From positions 1-5,217 of the forward strand of contig CASGVX010000167.1 of assembly GCA_949346185.1 (NCBI GenBank): a stretch of 5,217 nt of DNA, read 5' to 3'. The notes under the pieces are model-generated. The model was not told the DNA's origin. It worked only from the letters and a program-made list of their open reading frames with translations, and did no database searches. Source of the DNA: an uncultured Lachnospiraceae bacterium (GTDB lineage Bacteria > Bacillota > Clostridia > Lachnospirales > Lachnospiraceae). This document shows, piece after piece, positions 1 to 5,172 of this stretch (within the stretch, counting starts at the first letter, position 1; every line of letters starts with the position of its first letter). The translations under genes were made by a program, and so were the position numbers.

Positions 1-6
1 AGGAGG
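1..6 (+). promoter_or_regulatory. Ribosome binding site of the large surface protein gene
   Basis: A perfect AGGAGG Shine-Dalgarno core lies six bases upstream of the ATG at 13. This spacing is ideal and fixes the start codon. The window begins at this site, so the promoter and any upstream operon partner cannot be seen. Confidence 0.9.
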
Positions 7-12
7 AACTTT

Positions 13-96
13 ATGAAAAATATTTTTCTACGGATTGCTTTGCTCGTAGGAATCTTTGGGATGCTTCTATTCGCAGGGAAGAGGGGCGTTCAGGCG
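13..96 (+). other. Sec signal peptide of the surface protein
   Basis: Residues 1-28 have a short basic start with K2 and R7, then a hydrophobic core at about residues 8-21 (IALLVGIFGMLLFA). A polar GKRG segment follows, ending in V-Q-A before A29, a plausible type I signal peptidase site. The polar stretch between core and cleavage site is slightly long, so cleavage one residue later is possible. There is no lipobox cysteine. Confidence 0.8.
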
Positions 97-3000
97 GCAG
101 ACTATAAGGTGGAGCTTACTCCCAATGGAATTGGAAGGGATGTCGTGGGTGGATTGCGTATAAAGGGGATTGCCTATTCTGTGGATGGGGCGTTAAAGGA
201 AAGCACATATGACGTATATAAAAATGCTACCAAGAGTTATGAGAGAACTTGGATTAATGGCATTGAAGGGGAAAATCTCACCAATGCAGATGATGCCTCT
301 GCCTTTATTACAGTGAACAGCCGGAGCAATAGCAGCCGATATCAGGTGCATTCTGCCAGATTGCGGGCATCATTGGGAGATTTCTCCGTGGTAACCCATG
401 AATTAGTCAGCCAGGCGAATGACCTTAATTGTCAGAAGGGATATTCTTTTATGAATTATTCCAACACAGGTTTTTTAGGGCGGCTGATGTGCGCCAATGA
501 GTTGTCTCTTGGGGATTGCACTTATGAGGGGAGATCCTACATTTTCAATTTTTACCGTCCCAGGGAACTGAATGCCCAGACTGAGGTGGCAGTACAGGCA
601 GGGGAGGGAAGATTGGTAAATGGAGGTAAGGCATATTATACGGAGGATGGCTATTATATCAGGGAGCTTCCTGTGACCTCGCTGGAAAAGCCTGGTCATT
701 CAGTGCATTTTCAAGGCTGGTATGATGCCAGAGAAGGGGGGAAACAGATTAGCGCCAATACTTGGTGTCCGTCAGGAACCACCCTCTATGCCAGATGGGA
801 AGTGATTCCCCTGTCATATGATGTGACATGTTACGATATCTGCGGGAATACGCCGGCTGGAAAGGTGCTGGGAGAGCACGTCTGGAAGGAAAGGTATGGA
901 ACTACCGTGGGGGGGAGAACGCTGGGGGAGAGCAGCGAAATGGGCGCATACTATCAGGGATATGCCTACAAAGGCGACACGACTGCTGTAGTGTCAGCTT
1001 CAGGTGCCACGGTATATCGCTATTTTTCGGAGCATCACTATCGGATTTCTTTTCATGGAAATGGCGCTACCGGGGGAAATATGGCCACCATTGAAAATTG
1101 CGCTTATACCCGGCAGGTAACATTGACGAAAAACTGTTTTCAGAAGGAATTTTGCGTAACTTTGGATGGGAATGGAGAAAATGCCGTCTGCAACACGGAG
1201 AAATTGTATGTAAGGCGGGCGTTCTTGGGCTGGTCCCTGAGCCCCGACGGGCGGGTTGCCTTTTCCGACGGGGCTTCCGTATCCGGATTGGCAGATCGGC
1301 AAGGGCAGGTGACGCTGTATGCTGTATGGAGTGACGAAAAACTTTCTGTAGAGGAGAAGCCTCGGCGATTTGGATATGAATTTGCCGGATGGGCGGTGGC
1401 GCCAGATGGGCAAAGCGGCAGTACTCAGTTTTCCGTGGAAGGGGATATGACGCTGTATGCGGTTTGGAAGCCGGGGATTGTCTCTTATCATGTGGAATAT
1501 TATAAGGAAGATCTGGAGGGTCATTATGATTTGATTTCCAGTTATGTCCATCAGGATTATGTGGACAAGGAAGTGGTGATATCAGCGGAGGATAACACTT
1601 TCCTTGGGTATTTTCTAGACAAGCATGCCTCTGTTTTATCAGGCAAGGTGCGCGCTGATGGCAGTTTGGTTTTGACAGCCTTCTACACCAGGAATAGGAA
1701 TGAAGTCTCCTATGACTTGAATGGTGGGGAGAATGCTGTTCTGCCAGAGACTGTCTCAAGAAAATATGGAGAGGAACTTGTCATTTGGGAGGAGACAAAT
1801 CTGAAGAAGCCTGGATATACTTTCGGCGGCTGGAATCAGGAGGGAGACGGCAAAAATCGTACCTATAAACCGGGCGAAACCATTAAGATGCCCAACCACT
1901 CGGTGGTGTTATATGCGGTTTGGGTACCAATTTCCTATGAGATTCGCTTTGATGGCAATGGCGCAGAGGGTGGAGAGGGCATTCCCGGGAGCATTCTGGC
2001 TGACTATGATGAGGCAGTGCGTCTGCCAATATGTCAGGGAGAGAAGCCTGGATACGAGTTTGCTGGCTGGAATACGGCGGCTGATGGTTCGGGAAGTTCT
2101 TATTCTTGCCAAGAGGAGGTGGCAATGCTGTGCAGCAAAGAGGGGGAGAGCATTCTGCTGTTTGCCCAGTGGCATCCCATTTCCTTTGAAATTTCTTATG
2201 ATGCCAATGTAAACGAGGATGAAATGGGATTGGTCAAGGGGAAAGTGGAAAATACGCCCTACTCTTATGTGGATGAATCCTTTGCGGCGAGAGAGATTTA
2301 TTATCGTGCGGGCTATCAATTTATGGGATGGAACACGAAAGCAGATGGAACGGGAAAAATGTTCGCATCAGGACAGAATATTACAGGAAAGATTACTTCC
2401 AAGAAGGAGCGTGTCTTCTATGCAATCTGGAAGGCGGGGGAGAATATCGGTTTTCAGGTGGAGATTATGCTGGAAGGCACCCAAGAACCGCTGGATACGG
2501 TGCAGTATTATGGCAAGACTGGAGAGAAAGTGGCAGATGCCTTGAGAAGGGCGTGCAGTGAAATCCTATCCGGAGAAGACGTGGCGTATTTTTATCCCGG
2601 TTATCAAGTAATCAATGTGGAGGAACTGAATCGGGTGATTCAGGGAGATCACAGTACAAAATGCCATGTATCTGTAAAGAGAAGAACCTGTACTCTGAAT
2701 TATAGCGCCTATCAGCAGGGAATGCTGGTGTCGCTGTTGGAGGAGAGAGGCTATCTGTACCGAGACAAAGCTGTATTGAAGAGACAGTTGGCATATTTCG
2801 GAAAGGATGTGTCCGTGTGCCGTTATGTGGACAGAGATGGAAATAGCTATATTCCGGGAGAGAGCATCTCTTTGGAAAGAAATCTGACCTTGGTGCCTCA
2901 GTTCAAGGTGACGCTCCATGATGGGGAGGGAAAGAAAGAAGAGGAATACTGCTGTTTGGGAAAGGCATATACACTTCCCCTGCTGGAAAGGAAGGGATAT

Positions 3001-4089
3001 AGATTTATAGGTTGGTGCACCCAAGATGGAAACACAGTGGGAGCAGGGAAAGAGGAAATCACCTCTGTAGAGGACATGGATATCTATCCTAGTTGGTCGG
3101 AACCGTTGCATTATCAGATTTCCTATGATGTGGAAGAGCGTGCAATAAAAATACTGGAAGGCAAGGTGTCTCAATATCAGTATCTATCCGAGGTAAGCTT
3201 ACCGAATAAAAATCAGGTGGCAGTACTTCTGGATGAATATGAGTTTGCAGGGTGGTATCTGGCAGGAGATGAAGAGCAGAAATTGGTGGATCGACTTCCG
3301 TCTGGAACATGCGGCGATGTTGTTTTGAAGGCGGCTTTAGTGAAAAAGAACGTGATTGGTTCAGGATCTGGCGATGGTCAGAACGAAGATGATACGCAGA
3401 AAATACCTAGCGATGGGCAGGGCGGAAGTTCTGGGGGAGACCATGAAAATCCCGGCCAGTCAGGTGCTGGCGGCTCTGGCAATAAGAATCCGGGCCAGTC
3501 GGGCACTGGGGGCTCTGGCAATAAGAATCCAGGCCAGTCGGGTACTGGAGACCAGAATACTGCCGATCCGGGCCAGTCGGGCGGACTTGTGAAAAATCCA
3601 GATATCCTTTCCCAGAAACGGAATCCAAGTCAGAGCCTGATCCAAAAGAAAGCAGAAGGGAAGGTAAAGATTGGAAGAATATTCTGGAAAAACAAACTGA
3701 AATACAAAATCACCTCATTGAAAAAGGGAAAAGTTACGGTAAAAGTAGTGGGTAACCGCTATAAAAAGAAGCAGTTGCGGATTCCTTCCAAAGTATCCTA
3801 TCAGGGAAAGAAGTTTCGCGTGACAGTGGTTGGGAAAAAGGCTTTTCGGGGCAACAAATACATTAGAAAAATGCGGGTGCCATCTACTGTTCATACGGTG
3901 GGGACCCAAGCGTTTGCCCATATGAAGAAATTAACCCACCTCGCCTTTGGCAGGAATTTGAAAAGTCTGGGAGGAAAGGCTTGCTATCAGGATGCTTCCC
4001 TTAGAAAAGTCAAAATCAATTCCCATAAATTGAAGCGGATGGGGAGGAAGGCATTCCAAGGCTGCATACGACTGCGGCCAGTATTCTAA
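13..4089 (+). CDS. Large secreted InlB B-repeat / leucine-rich repeat surface protein
   Basis: This encodes a 1358-residue exported protein, probably a surface adhesin or matrix/host-interaction protein; its ligand is unknown. Residues 1-28 look like a signal peptide (basic MKNIFLR, hydrophobic core, VQA-A cleavage). Residues 30-190 form a domain I do not recognise. Residues about 192-1110 hold a long array of Listeria-Bacteroides (InlB B-type) modules, recognisable by F-x-GW cores at W236, W407, W460, W607, W686, W773, W1001 and W1081 and by module ends such as LYAVW. Interspersed MucBP-like units lie at about 265-340 and 489-559. Residues 1113-1195 are a Gly/Ser/Asn/Pro linker, and 1212-1358 are a very basic BspA-like leucine-rich-repeat domain. 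There is no LPxTG motif and no C-terminal membrane segment, so attachment is presumably non-covalent or the protein is released. It has 23 cysteines, unusual for a Firmicute exported protein. The C-terminus may be shortened by a stop codon. The start is fixed by AGGAGG six bases upstream. Family assignment is firm; function is inference. Confidence 0.92.
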   Translation: MKNIFLRIALLVGIFGMLLFAGKRGVQAADYKVELTPNGIGRDVVGGLRIKGIAYSVDGALKESTYDVYKNATKSYERTWINGIEGENLTNADDASAFITVNSRSNSSRYQVHSARLRASLGDFSVVTHELVSQANDLNCQKGYSFMNYSNTGFLGRLMCANELSLGDCTYEGRSYIFNFYRPRELNAQTEVAVQAGEGRLVNGGKAYYTEDGYYIRELPVTSLEKPGHSVHFQGWYDAREGGKQISANTWCPSGTTLYARWEVIPLSYDVTCYDICGNTPAGKVLGEHVWKERYGTTVGGRTLGESSEMGAYYQGYAYKGDTTAVVSASGATVYRYFSEHHYRISFHGNGATGGNMATIENCAYTRQVTLTKNCFQKEFCVTLDGNGENAVCNTEKLYVRRAFLGWSLSPDGRVAFSDGASVSGLADRQGQVTLYAVWSDEKLSVEEKPRRFGYEFAGWAVAPDGQSGSTQFSVEGDMTLYAVWKPGIVSYHVEYYKEDLEGHYDLISSYVHQDYVDKEVVISAEDNTFLGYFLDKHASVLSGKVRADGSLVLTAFYTRNRNEVSYDLNGGENAVLPETVSRKYGEELVIWEETNLKKPGYTFGGWNQEGDGKNRTYKPGETIKMPNHSVVLYAVWVPISYEIRFDGNGAEGGEGIPGSILADYDEAVRLPICQGEKPGYEFAGWNTAADGSGSSYSCQEEVAMLCSKEGESILLFAQWHPISFEISYDANVNEDEMGLVKGKVENTPYSYVDESFAAREIYYRAGYQFMGWNTKADGTGKMFASGQNITGKITSKKERVFYAIWKAGENIGFQVEIMLEGTQEPLDTVQYYGKTGEKVADALRRACSEILSGEDVAYFYPGYQVINVEELNRVIQGDHSTKCHVSVKRRTCTLNYSAYQQGMLVSLLEERGYLYRDKAVLKRQLAYFGKDVSVCRYVDRDGNSYIPGESISLERNLTLVPQFKVTLHDGEGKKEEEYCCLGKAYTLPLLERKGYRFIGWCTQDGNTVGAGKEEITSVEDMDIYPSWSEPLHYQISYDVEERAIKILEGKVSQYQYLSEVSLPNKNQVAVLLDEYEFAGWYLAGDEEQKLVDRLPSGTCGDVVLKAALVKKNVIGSGSGDGQNEDDTQKIPSDGQGGSSGGDHENPGQSGAGGSGNKNPGQSGTGGSGNKNPGQSGTGDQNTADPGQSGGLVKNPDILSQKRNPSQSLIQKKAEGKVKIGRIFWKNKLKYKITSLKKGKVTVKVVGNRYKKKQLRIPSKVSYQGKKFRVTVVGKKAFRGNKYIRKMRVPSTVHTVGTQAFAHMKKLTHLAFGRNLKSLGGKACYQDASLRKVKINSHKLKRMGRKAFQGCIRLRPVF
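586..2433 (+). repeat. Main array of InlB B-repeat and MucBP-like modules (protein residues 192-807)
   Basis: These are diverged protein-level repeats, not DNA-level copies. Each B-repeat runs from a beta-strand start of the type Y-x-I-x-F-x-GNGA, through KPGY-x-F-x-GW, to an end such as LYAVW. Six complete or near-complete cores are seen (W236, W407, W460, W607, W686, W773). One truncated unit at about 343-380 has the GNGATGGNM start but no GW, and runs directly into the next unit. A MucBP-like unit lies at about 265-340 (ends ATVYRYF) and another at about 489-559 (starts VEYYKEDLEG). In internalin and related proteins such modules form small beta-grasp-like folds that space out or present binding domains; what they bind here is unknown. 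Confidence 0.85.
2899..3342 (+). repeat. Second, more degenerate pair of B-repeat modules (residues 963-1110)
   Basis: Two further Gly-Trp cores are visible. The first unit has KGYRFIGW at about 994-1001 and ends IYPSW near 1024-1028. The second has EYEFAGW ending at W1081 and lacks a clear aromatic end, finishing in VVLKAAL. They are separated from the main array by about 150 residues (811-962) of similar beta-rich but strongly diverged sequence without GW, probably decayed or alternative modules. Confidence 0.7.
3448..3585 (+). repeat. 39-bp in-frame tandem repeats encoding a Gly/Ser/Asn/Pro linker
   Basis: Two full 13-codon units (3448-3486 and 3487-3525) differ at five of 39 positions and encode NPGQSGAGGSGNK and NPGQSGTGGSGNK. 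A third unit from 3526 keeps NPGQSGTG and then diverges, and a fourth partial unit at 3568-3585 encodes PGQSGG. Most differences between units are synonymous. The product is a flexible, low-complexity hinge between the B-repeat array and the basic C-terminal domain. Such repeats often change copy number by slippage, so length variation between strains is expected. Confidence 0.9.
3775..4074 (+). repeat. BspA-like leucine-rich repeats (residues 1255-1354)
   Basis: Four consecutive units of mostly 23 residues match the LRR_5/BspA pattern of a beta strand, an IPSxV-type turn, a VG/MG pair, AF and a final leucine. The first unit is longer (1255-1284, LRIPSKV to GKKAFRG). It is followed by 1285-1307 (RKMRVPSTV to AFAHMKKL), 1308-1330 and 1331-1354 (ending AFQGCIRL). 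The domain is strikingly basic. BspA-family repeats in other bacteria mediate binding to host matrix or to other bacteria; the role here is inferred. Confidence 0.85.
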
Positions 4090-4137
4090 ATACGCCCAGA
4101 TTTGCTCAAGAAAGATAAAATCTCTGTATTTATGAAA

Positions 4138-4153
4138 TCTCTGGCGTCAGAGA
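4138..4153. other. Small hairpin downstream of the surface gene
   Basis: TCTCTG and CAGAGA form a 6-bp perfect stem around a GCGT loop. A 9-bp direct repeat, AAATCTCTG, also occurs here at 4118-4126 and 4135-4143. No T-tract follows on the plus strand, so this is not a convincing terminator. It may be chance or a 3' end stabilising structure. Confidence 0.3.
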
Positions 4154-4172
4154 AACTGACCTATAAAGAAAT

Positions 4173-4200
4173 AAGAGGGAATGCTGACGCATTCCCTCTT
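4173..4200 (-). terminator. Rho-independent terminator of the dCMP deaminase gene, possibly bidirectional
   Basis: AAGAGGGAATGC and its exact complement GCATTCCCTCTT form a perfect 12-bp stem closed by a TGAC tetraloop. On the minus strand the stem begins one base after the deaminase TAG stop and is followed by a T-rich ATTTCTTTAT tail, as in an intrinsic terminator. On the plus strand the stem is followed by GCTATAAATT, which is weak as a U-tract. It may still stop or stabilise transcripts of the convergent surface protein gene, for which no other terminator is visible. Confidence 0.85.
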
Positions 4201-4201
4201 G

Positions 4202-4684
4202 CTATAAATTCAGATACACGTTTTTTCCTCCAGCCTGATAAGGCGTATATGTAATGCCTGCAGACTTCATCATGCGCTTGGCGGCAATAGTGGAGGAGGA
4301 TTCGGAATACTTGTCGCTGAGGTAAATGACTTCGGAAATCCCAGCCTGAATCAATGCCTTGGTACATTCATTGCAGGGGAATAGGGTAGTGTATATCTTG
4401 GCCTGGGCCATATTTGTGCCGGTATAGTTTAAGATGGCATTGAGTTCCGCATGACAGACGAAGAGGTATTTATTTTCCAGTTCAGCGTCTGCATTCCGCT
4501 CCCAAGGATATTCGTCGTCGGAACATCCGCGAGGCATGCCATTATATCCCACAGACAGGATTTTATTATCCTGACTGACAATGCAAGCACCCACGCTGGT
4601 GTTGGGGTCTTTGCTTCGCTCTGCGGATAGGAGGGCGATTCCCATAAAGTATTCGTCCCAGTTTAAATAGCCCGATTTTTTCAT
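4202..4684 (-). CDS. Deoxycytidylate (dCMP) deaminase
   Basis: This 160-residue cytosolic, zinc-dependent enzyme deaminates dCMP to dUMP, the substrate of thymidylate synthase. The cytidine/deoxycytidylate deaminase fold is clear: CHAELNAIL holds zinc ligand H78 and catalytic E80, and FPCNEC supplies ligands C104 and C107. Conserved dCMP deaminase segments NTSVGACIV, GYNGMPRGCSDD and YLSDKYSES are also present. From memory, these segments resemble the eukaryotic DCTD type closely (EYFM at the start, CHAELNAI, FPCNEC, SDKY). The ATG at 4684 is chosen because AAAGGAGG lies six bases upstream. A longer TTG-initiated frame would place its start inside the upstream terminator and contain this ribosome binding site. 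The gene follows rpsT on the same strand, beyond a terminator. The symbol comEB is used for the competence-operon homologue in Bacillus, but nothing here links this gene to competence, so it is not applied. Confidence 0.95.
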   Translation of the reverse strand: MKKSGYLNWDEYFMGIALLSAERSKDPNTSVGACIVSQDNKILSVGYNGMPRGCSDDEYPWERNADAELENKYLFVCHAELNAILNYTGTNMAQAKIYTTLFPCNECTKALIQAGISEVIYLSDKYSESSSTIAAKRMMKSAGITYTPYQAGGKNVYLNL

Positions 4685-4690
4685 AGATTT

Positions 4691-4698
4691 CCTCCTTT
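4691..4698 (-). promoter_or_regulatory. Ribosome binding site of the dCMP deaminase gene
   Basis: Read on the minus strand, AAAGGAGG precedes the ATG at 4684 by six bases. It decides the start, because the longer TTG frame beginning at 4711 would have to include this site as coding sequence. Confidence 0.9.
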
Positions 4699-4709
4699 GC
4701 TTTGTCGTC

Positions 4710-4736
4710 AAAAAAAGCTGCCCACACCCTGGCAGC
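4710..4736 (-). terminator. Rho-independent terminator of rpsT
   Basis: On the minus strand GCTGCC and GGCAGC form a GC-rich 6-bp stem around an 8-base loop, followed immediately by seven T residues (4716-4710). Preceding AAAGG could extend the stem by pairing with the U-tract. It lies 16 bases after the rpsT stop codon and ends only 25 bases before the deaminase start, so it separates the two genes transcriptionally. Confidence 0.9.
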
Positions 4737-4752
4737 CCTTTGTTAAGATACT

Positions 4753-5016
4753 TTATGCAATTTTATTTACGGCAAGCGTAATGCGTGAAATCTTTCTGGA
4801 TGCCGTCTTCTTATGGAATACGCCCTTGCTTGCGGCACGATCGATTTCTGAAATTGCCGCTTTTAATGCGGAGGAAGCAGCAGCCTTGTCCTTCGCCGCG
4901 ATGGCAGCATCAACTTTCTTGACTGCTGTCTTTACCTTAGACTTGATTGCTTTATTTTTCTCTGCATTTCTGCGATCAACTAAAATTCTTTTCTTTGCTG
5001 ATTTAATATTCGCCAT
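4753..5016 (-). CDS. rpsT: 30S ribosomal protein S20
   Basis: This 87-residue, Lys/Ala-rich helical protein binds 16S rRNA in the body of the 30S subunit and aids its assembly. The hallmark start MANIKSAKKR and the C-terminal segment GVFHKKTASRKISR (residues 65-78) are typical of the S20 family, as is the length. The ATG at 5016 is preferred over an in-frame GTG at 5028: the GTG overlaps the GGGAGGTG ribosome binding site and cannot be used with it, whereas the ATG lies about ten bases downstream of GGAGG. The gene has its own strong sigma-A promoter, a leader of about 70 bases with a hairpin, and its own terminator, so it probably forms a monocistronic unit. S20 is known to regulate its own translation in E. 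coli; whether this leader does the same is unknown. Confidence 0.97.
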   Translation of the reverse strand: MANIKSAKKRILVDRRNAEKNKAIKSKVKTAVKKVDAAIAAKDKAAASSALKAAISEIDRAASKGVFHKKTASRKISRITLAVNKIA

Positions 5017-5025
5017 TTTCTTTTT

Positions 5026-5033
5026 CACCTCCC
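5026..5033 (-). promoter_or_regulatory. Ribosome binding site of rpsT
   Basis: Minus-strand GGGAGGTG lies about ten bases upstream of the rpsT ATG at 5016. It directly abuts the alternative GTG at 5028, which rules that codon out as the start. Confidence 0.85.
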
Positions 5034-5054
5034 GATGATTGAAGTCAGTTGCTG

Positions 5055-5080
5055 TTCAAAGCGGACACGGTCGCTTCGAA
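5055..5080 (-). other. Hairpin in the rpsT 5' leader
   Basis: Minus-strand TTCGAAGCG pairs with CGCTTTGAA over nine positions, with one G-T wobble, around an 8-base loop ACCGTGTC. Within the loop an alternative GAC/GTC pairing could extend the helix with a bulge. The hairpin begins about eight bases after the predicted transcription start and ends about 21 bases before the ribosome binding site. No downstream U-tract is present, so it is not a terminator. It could be an mRNA-stabilising structure or a binding site for S20 autoregulation; the latter is inference. Confidence 0.6.
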
Positions 5081-5095
5081 TAAACATACTCATTA

Positions 5096-5124
5096 ATAAT
5101 AAGGGAATCTTCTGGGCTTGTCAA
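5096..5124 (-). promoter_or_regulatory. Sigma-A promoter of rpsT
   Basis: On the minus strand a consensus -35 box TTGACA (5124-5119) is separated by exactly 17 bases from a -10 box TATTAT (5101-5096), one mismatch from consensus. The predicted start of transcription is near 5089, giving a leader of about 70 bases. The DNA just upstream of the -35 box is very AT-rich (about 5125-5160) and could act as an UP element, as is usual for strongly expressed ribosomal protein genes. Confidence 0.93.
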
Positions 5125-5140
5125 TACATAATTTTACAAA

Positions 5141-5172
5141 AATAGCAAAAAATATGTATCAAAGTTGCTATT
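5141..5172. repeat. Inverted repeat upstream of the rpsT promoter
   Basis: AATAGCAA (5141-5148) and TTGCTATT (5165-5172) are perfect 8-bp inverted copies separated by 16 AT-rich bases. Read on the minus strand the second arm runs into TTTTTG, so it could be a weak terminator for a gene entering from beyond 5217. It could also be a protein-binding site upstream of the promoter. The stem is AU-rich and weak, so the role is uncertain. The rest of 5105-5217 has no gene that I can support. Confidence 0.35.

Noticed and set aside
1067..1759. A 230-codon open frame on the minus strand inside the surface gene
   Set aside because: It is antisense to a clearly coding frame, rich in His, Pro, Ser and Arg with no domain, and has no convincing ribosome binding site. 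It is a shadow of the plus-strand gene.
3448..3585. Possible CRISPR-like array from regularly spaced similar units
   Set aside because: The units are contiguous, in frame and encode a low-complexity Gly/Ser linker. There are no spacers.
4087..4135. A frameshift near the surface gene end that would restore a normal C-terminus in another frame
   Set aside because: The other two plus-strand frames give short, non-LRR-like tails. Only the in-frame continuation past the TAA looks coding-like, so a nonsense change is the better idea.
4202..4711. A nine-residue longer dCMP deaminase starting at a TTG
   Set aside because: Its start would sit in the U-tract of the rpsT terminator, and its extension contains the AAAGGAGG that serves the ATG at 4684.
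4755..4800. Possible minus-strand promoter in the end of rpsT for the deaminase
   Set aside because: TAAAAT- and TAAAGT-like boxes exist but no -35 box lies at proper spacing, and transcripts from here would still meet the rpsT terminator.
4753..5028. A four-residue longer S20 starting at GTG
   Set aside because: The GTG overlaps the ribosome binding site GGGAGGTG, and S20 proteins begin at MANIKSAKKR.
4697..5038. A 113-codon plus-strand frame opposite rpsT, with hydrophobic Ala/Phe/Leu composition like a membrane protein
   Set aside because: The composition is what results from reading the complement of Lys/Ala-rich S20. rpsT with its promoter, ribosome binding site and terminator explains the DNA.
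5133..5162. Possible plus-strand promoter (TTTACA, 18 bases, TATCAA) for a divergent gene
   Set aside because: Both boxes are weak, the region is generally AT-rich so chance matches are expected, and no plus-strand start codon with a ribosome binding site follows before the window ends.
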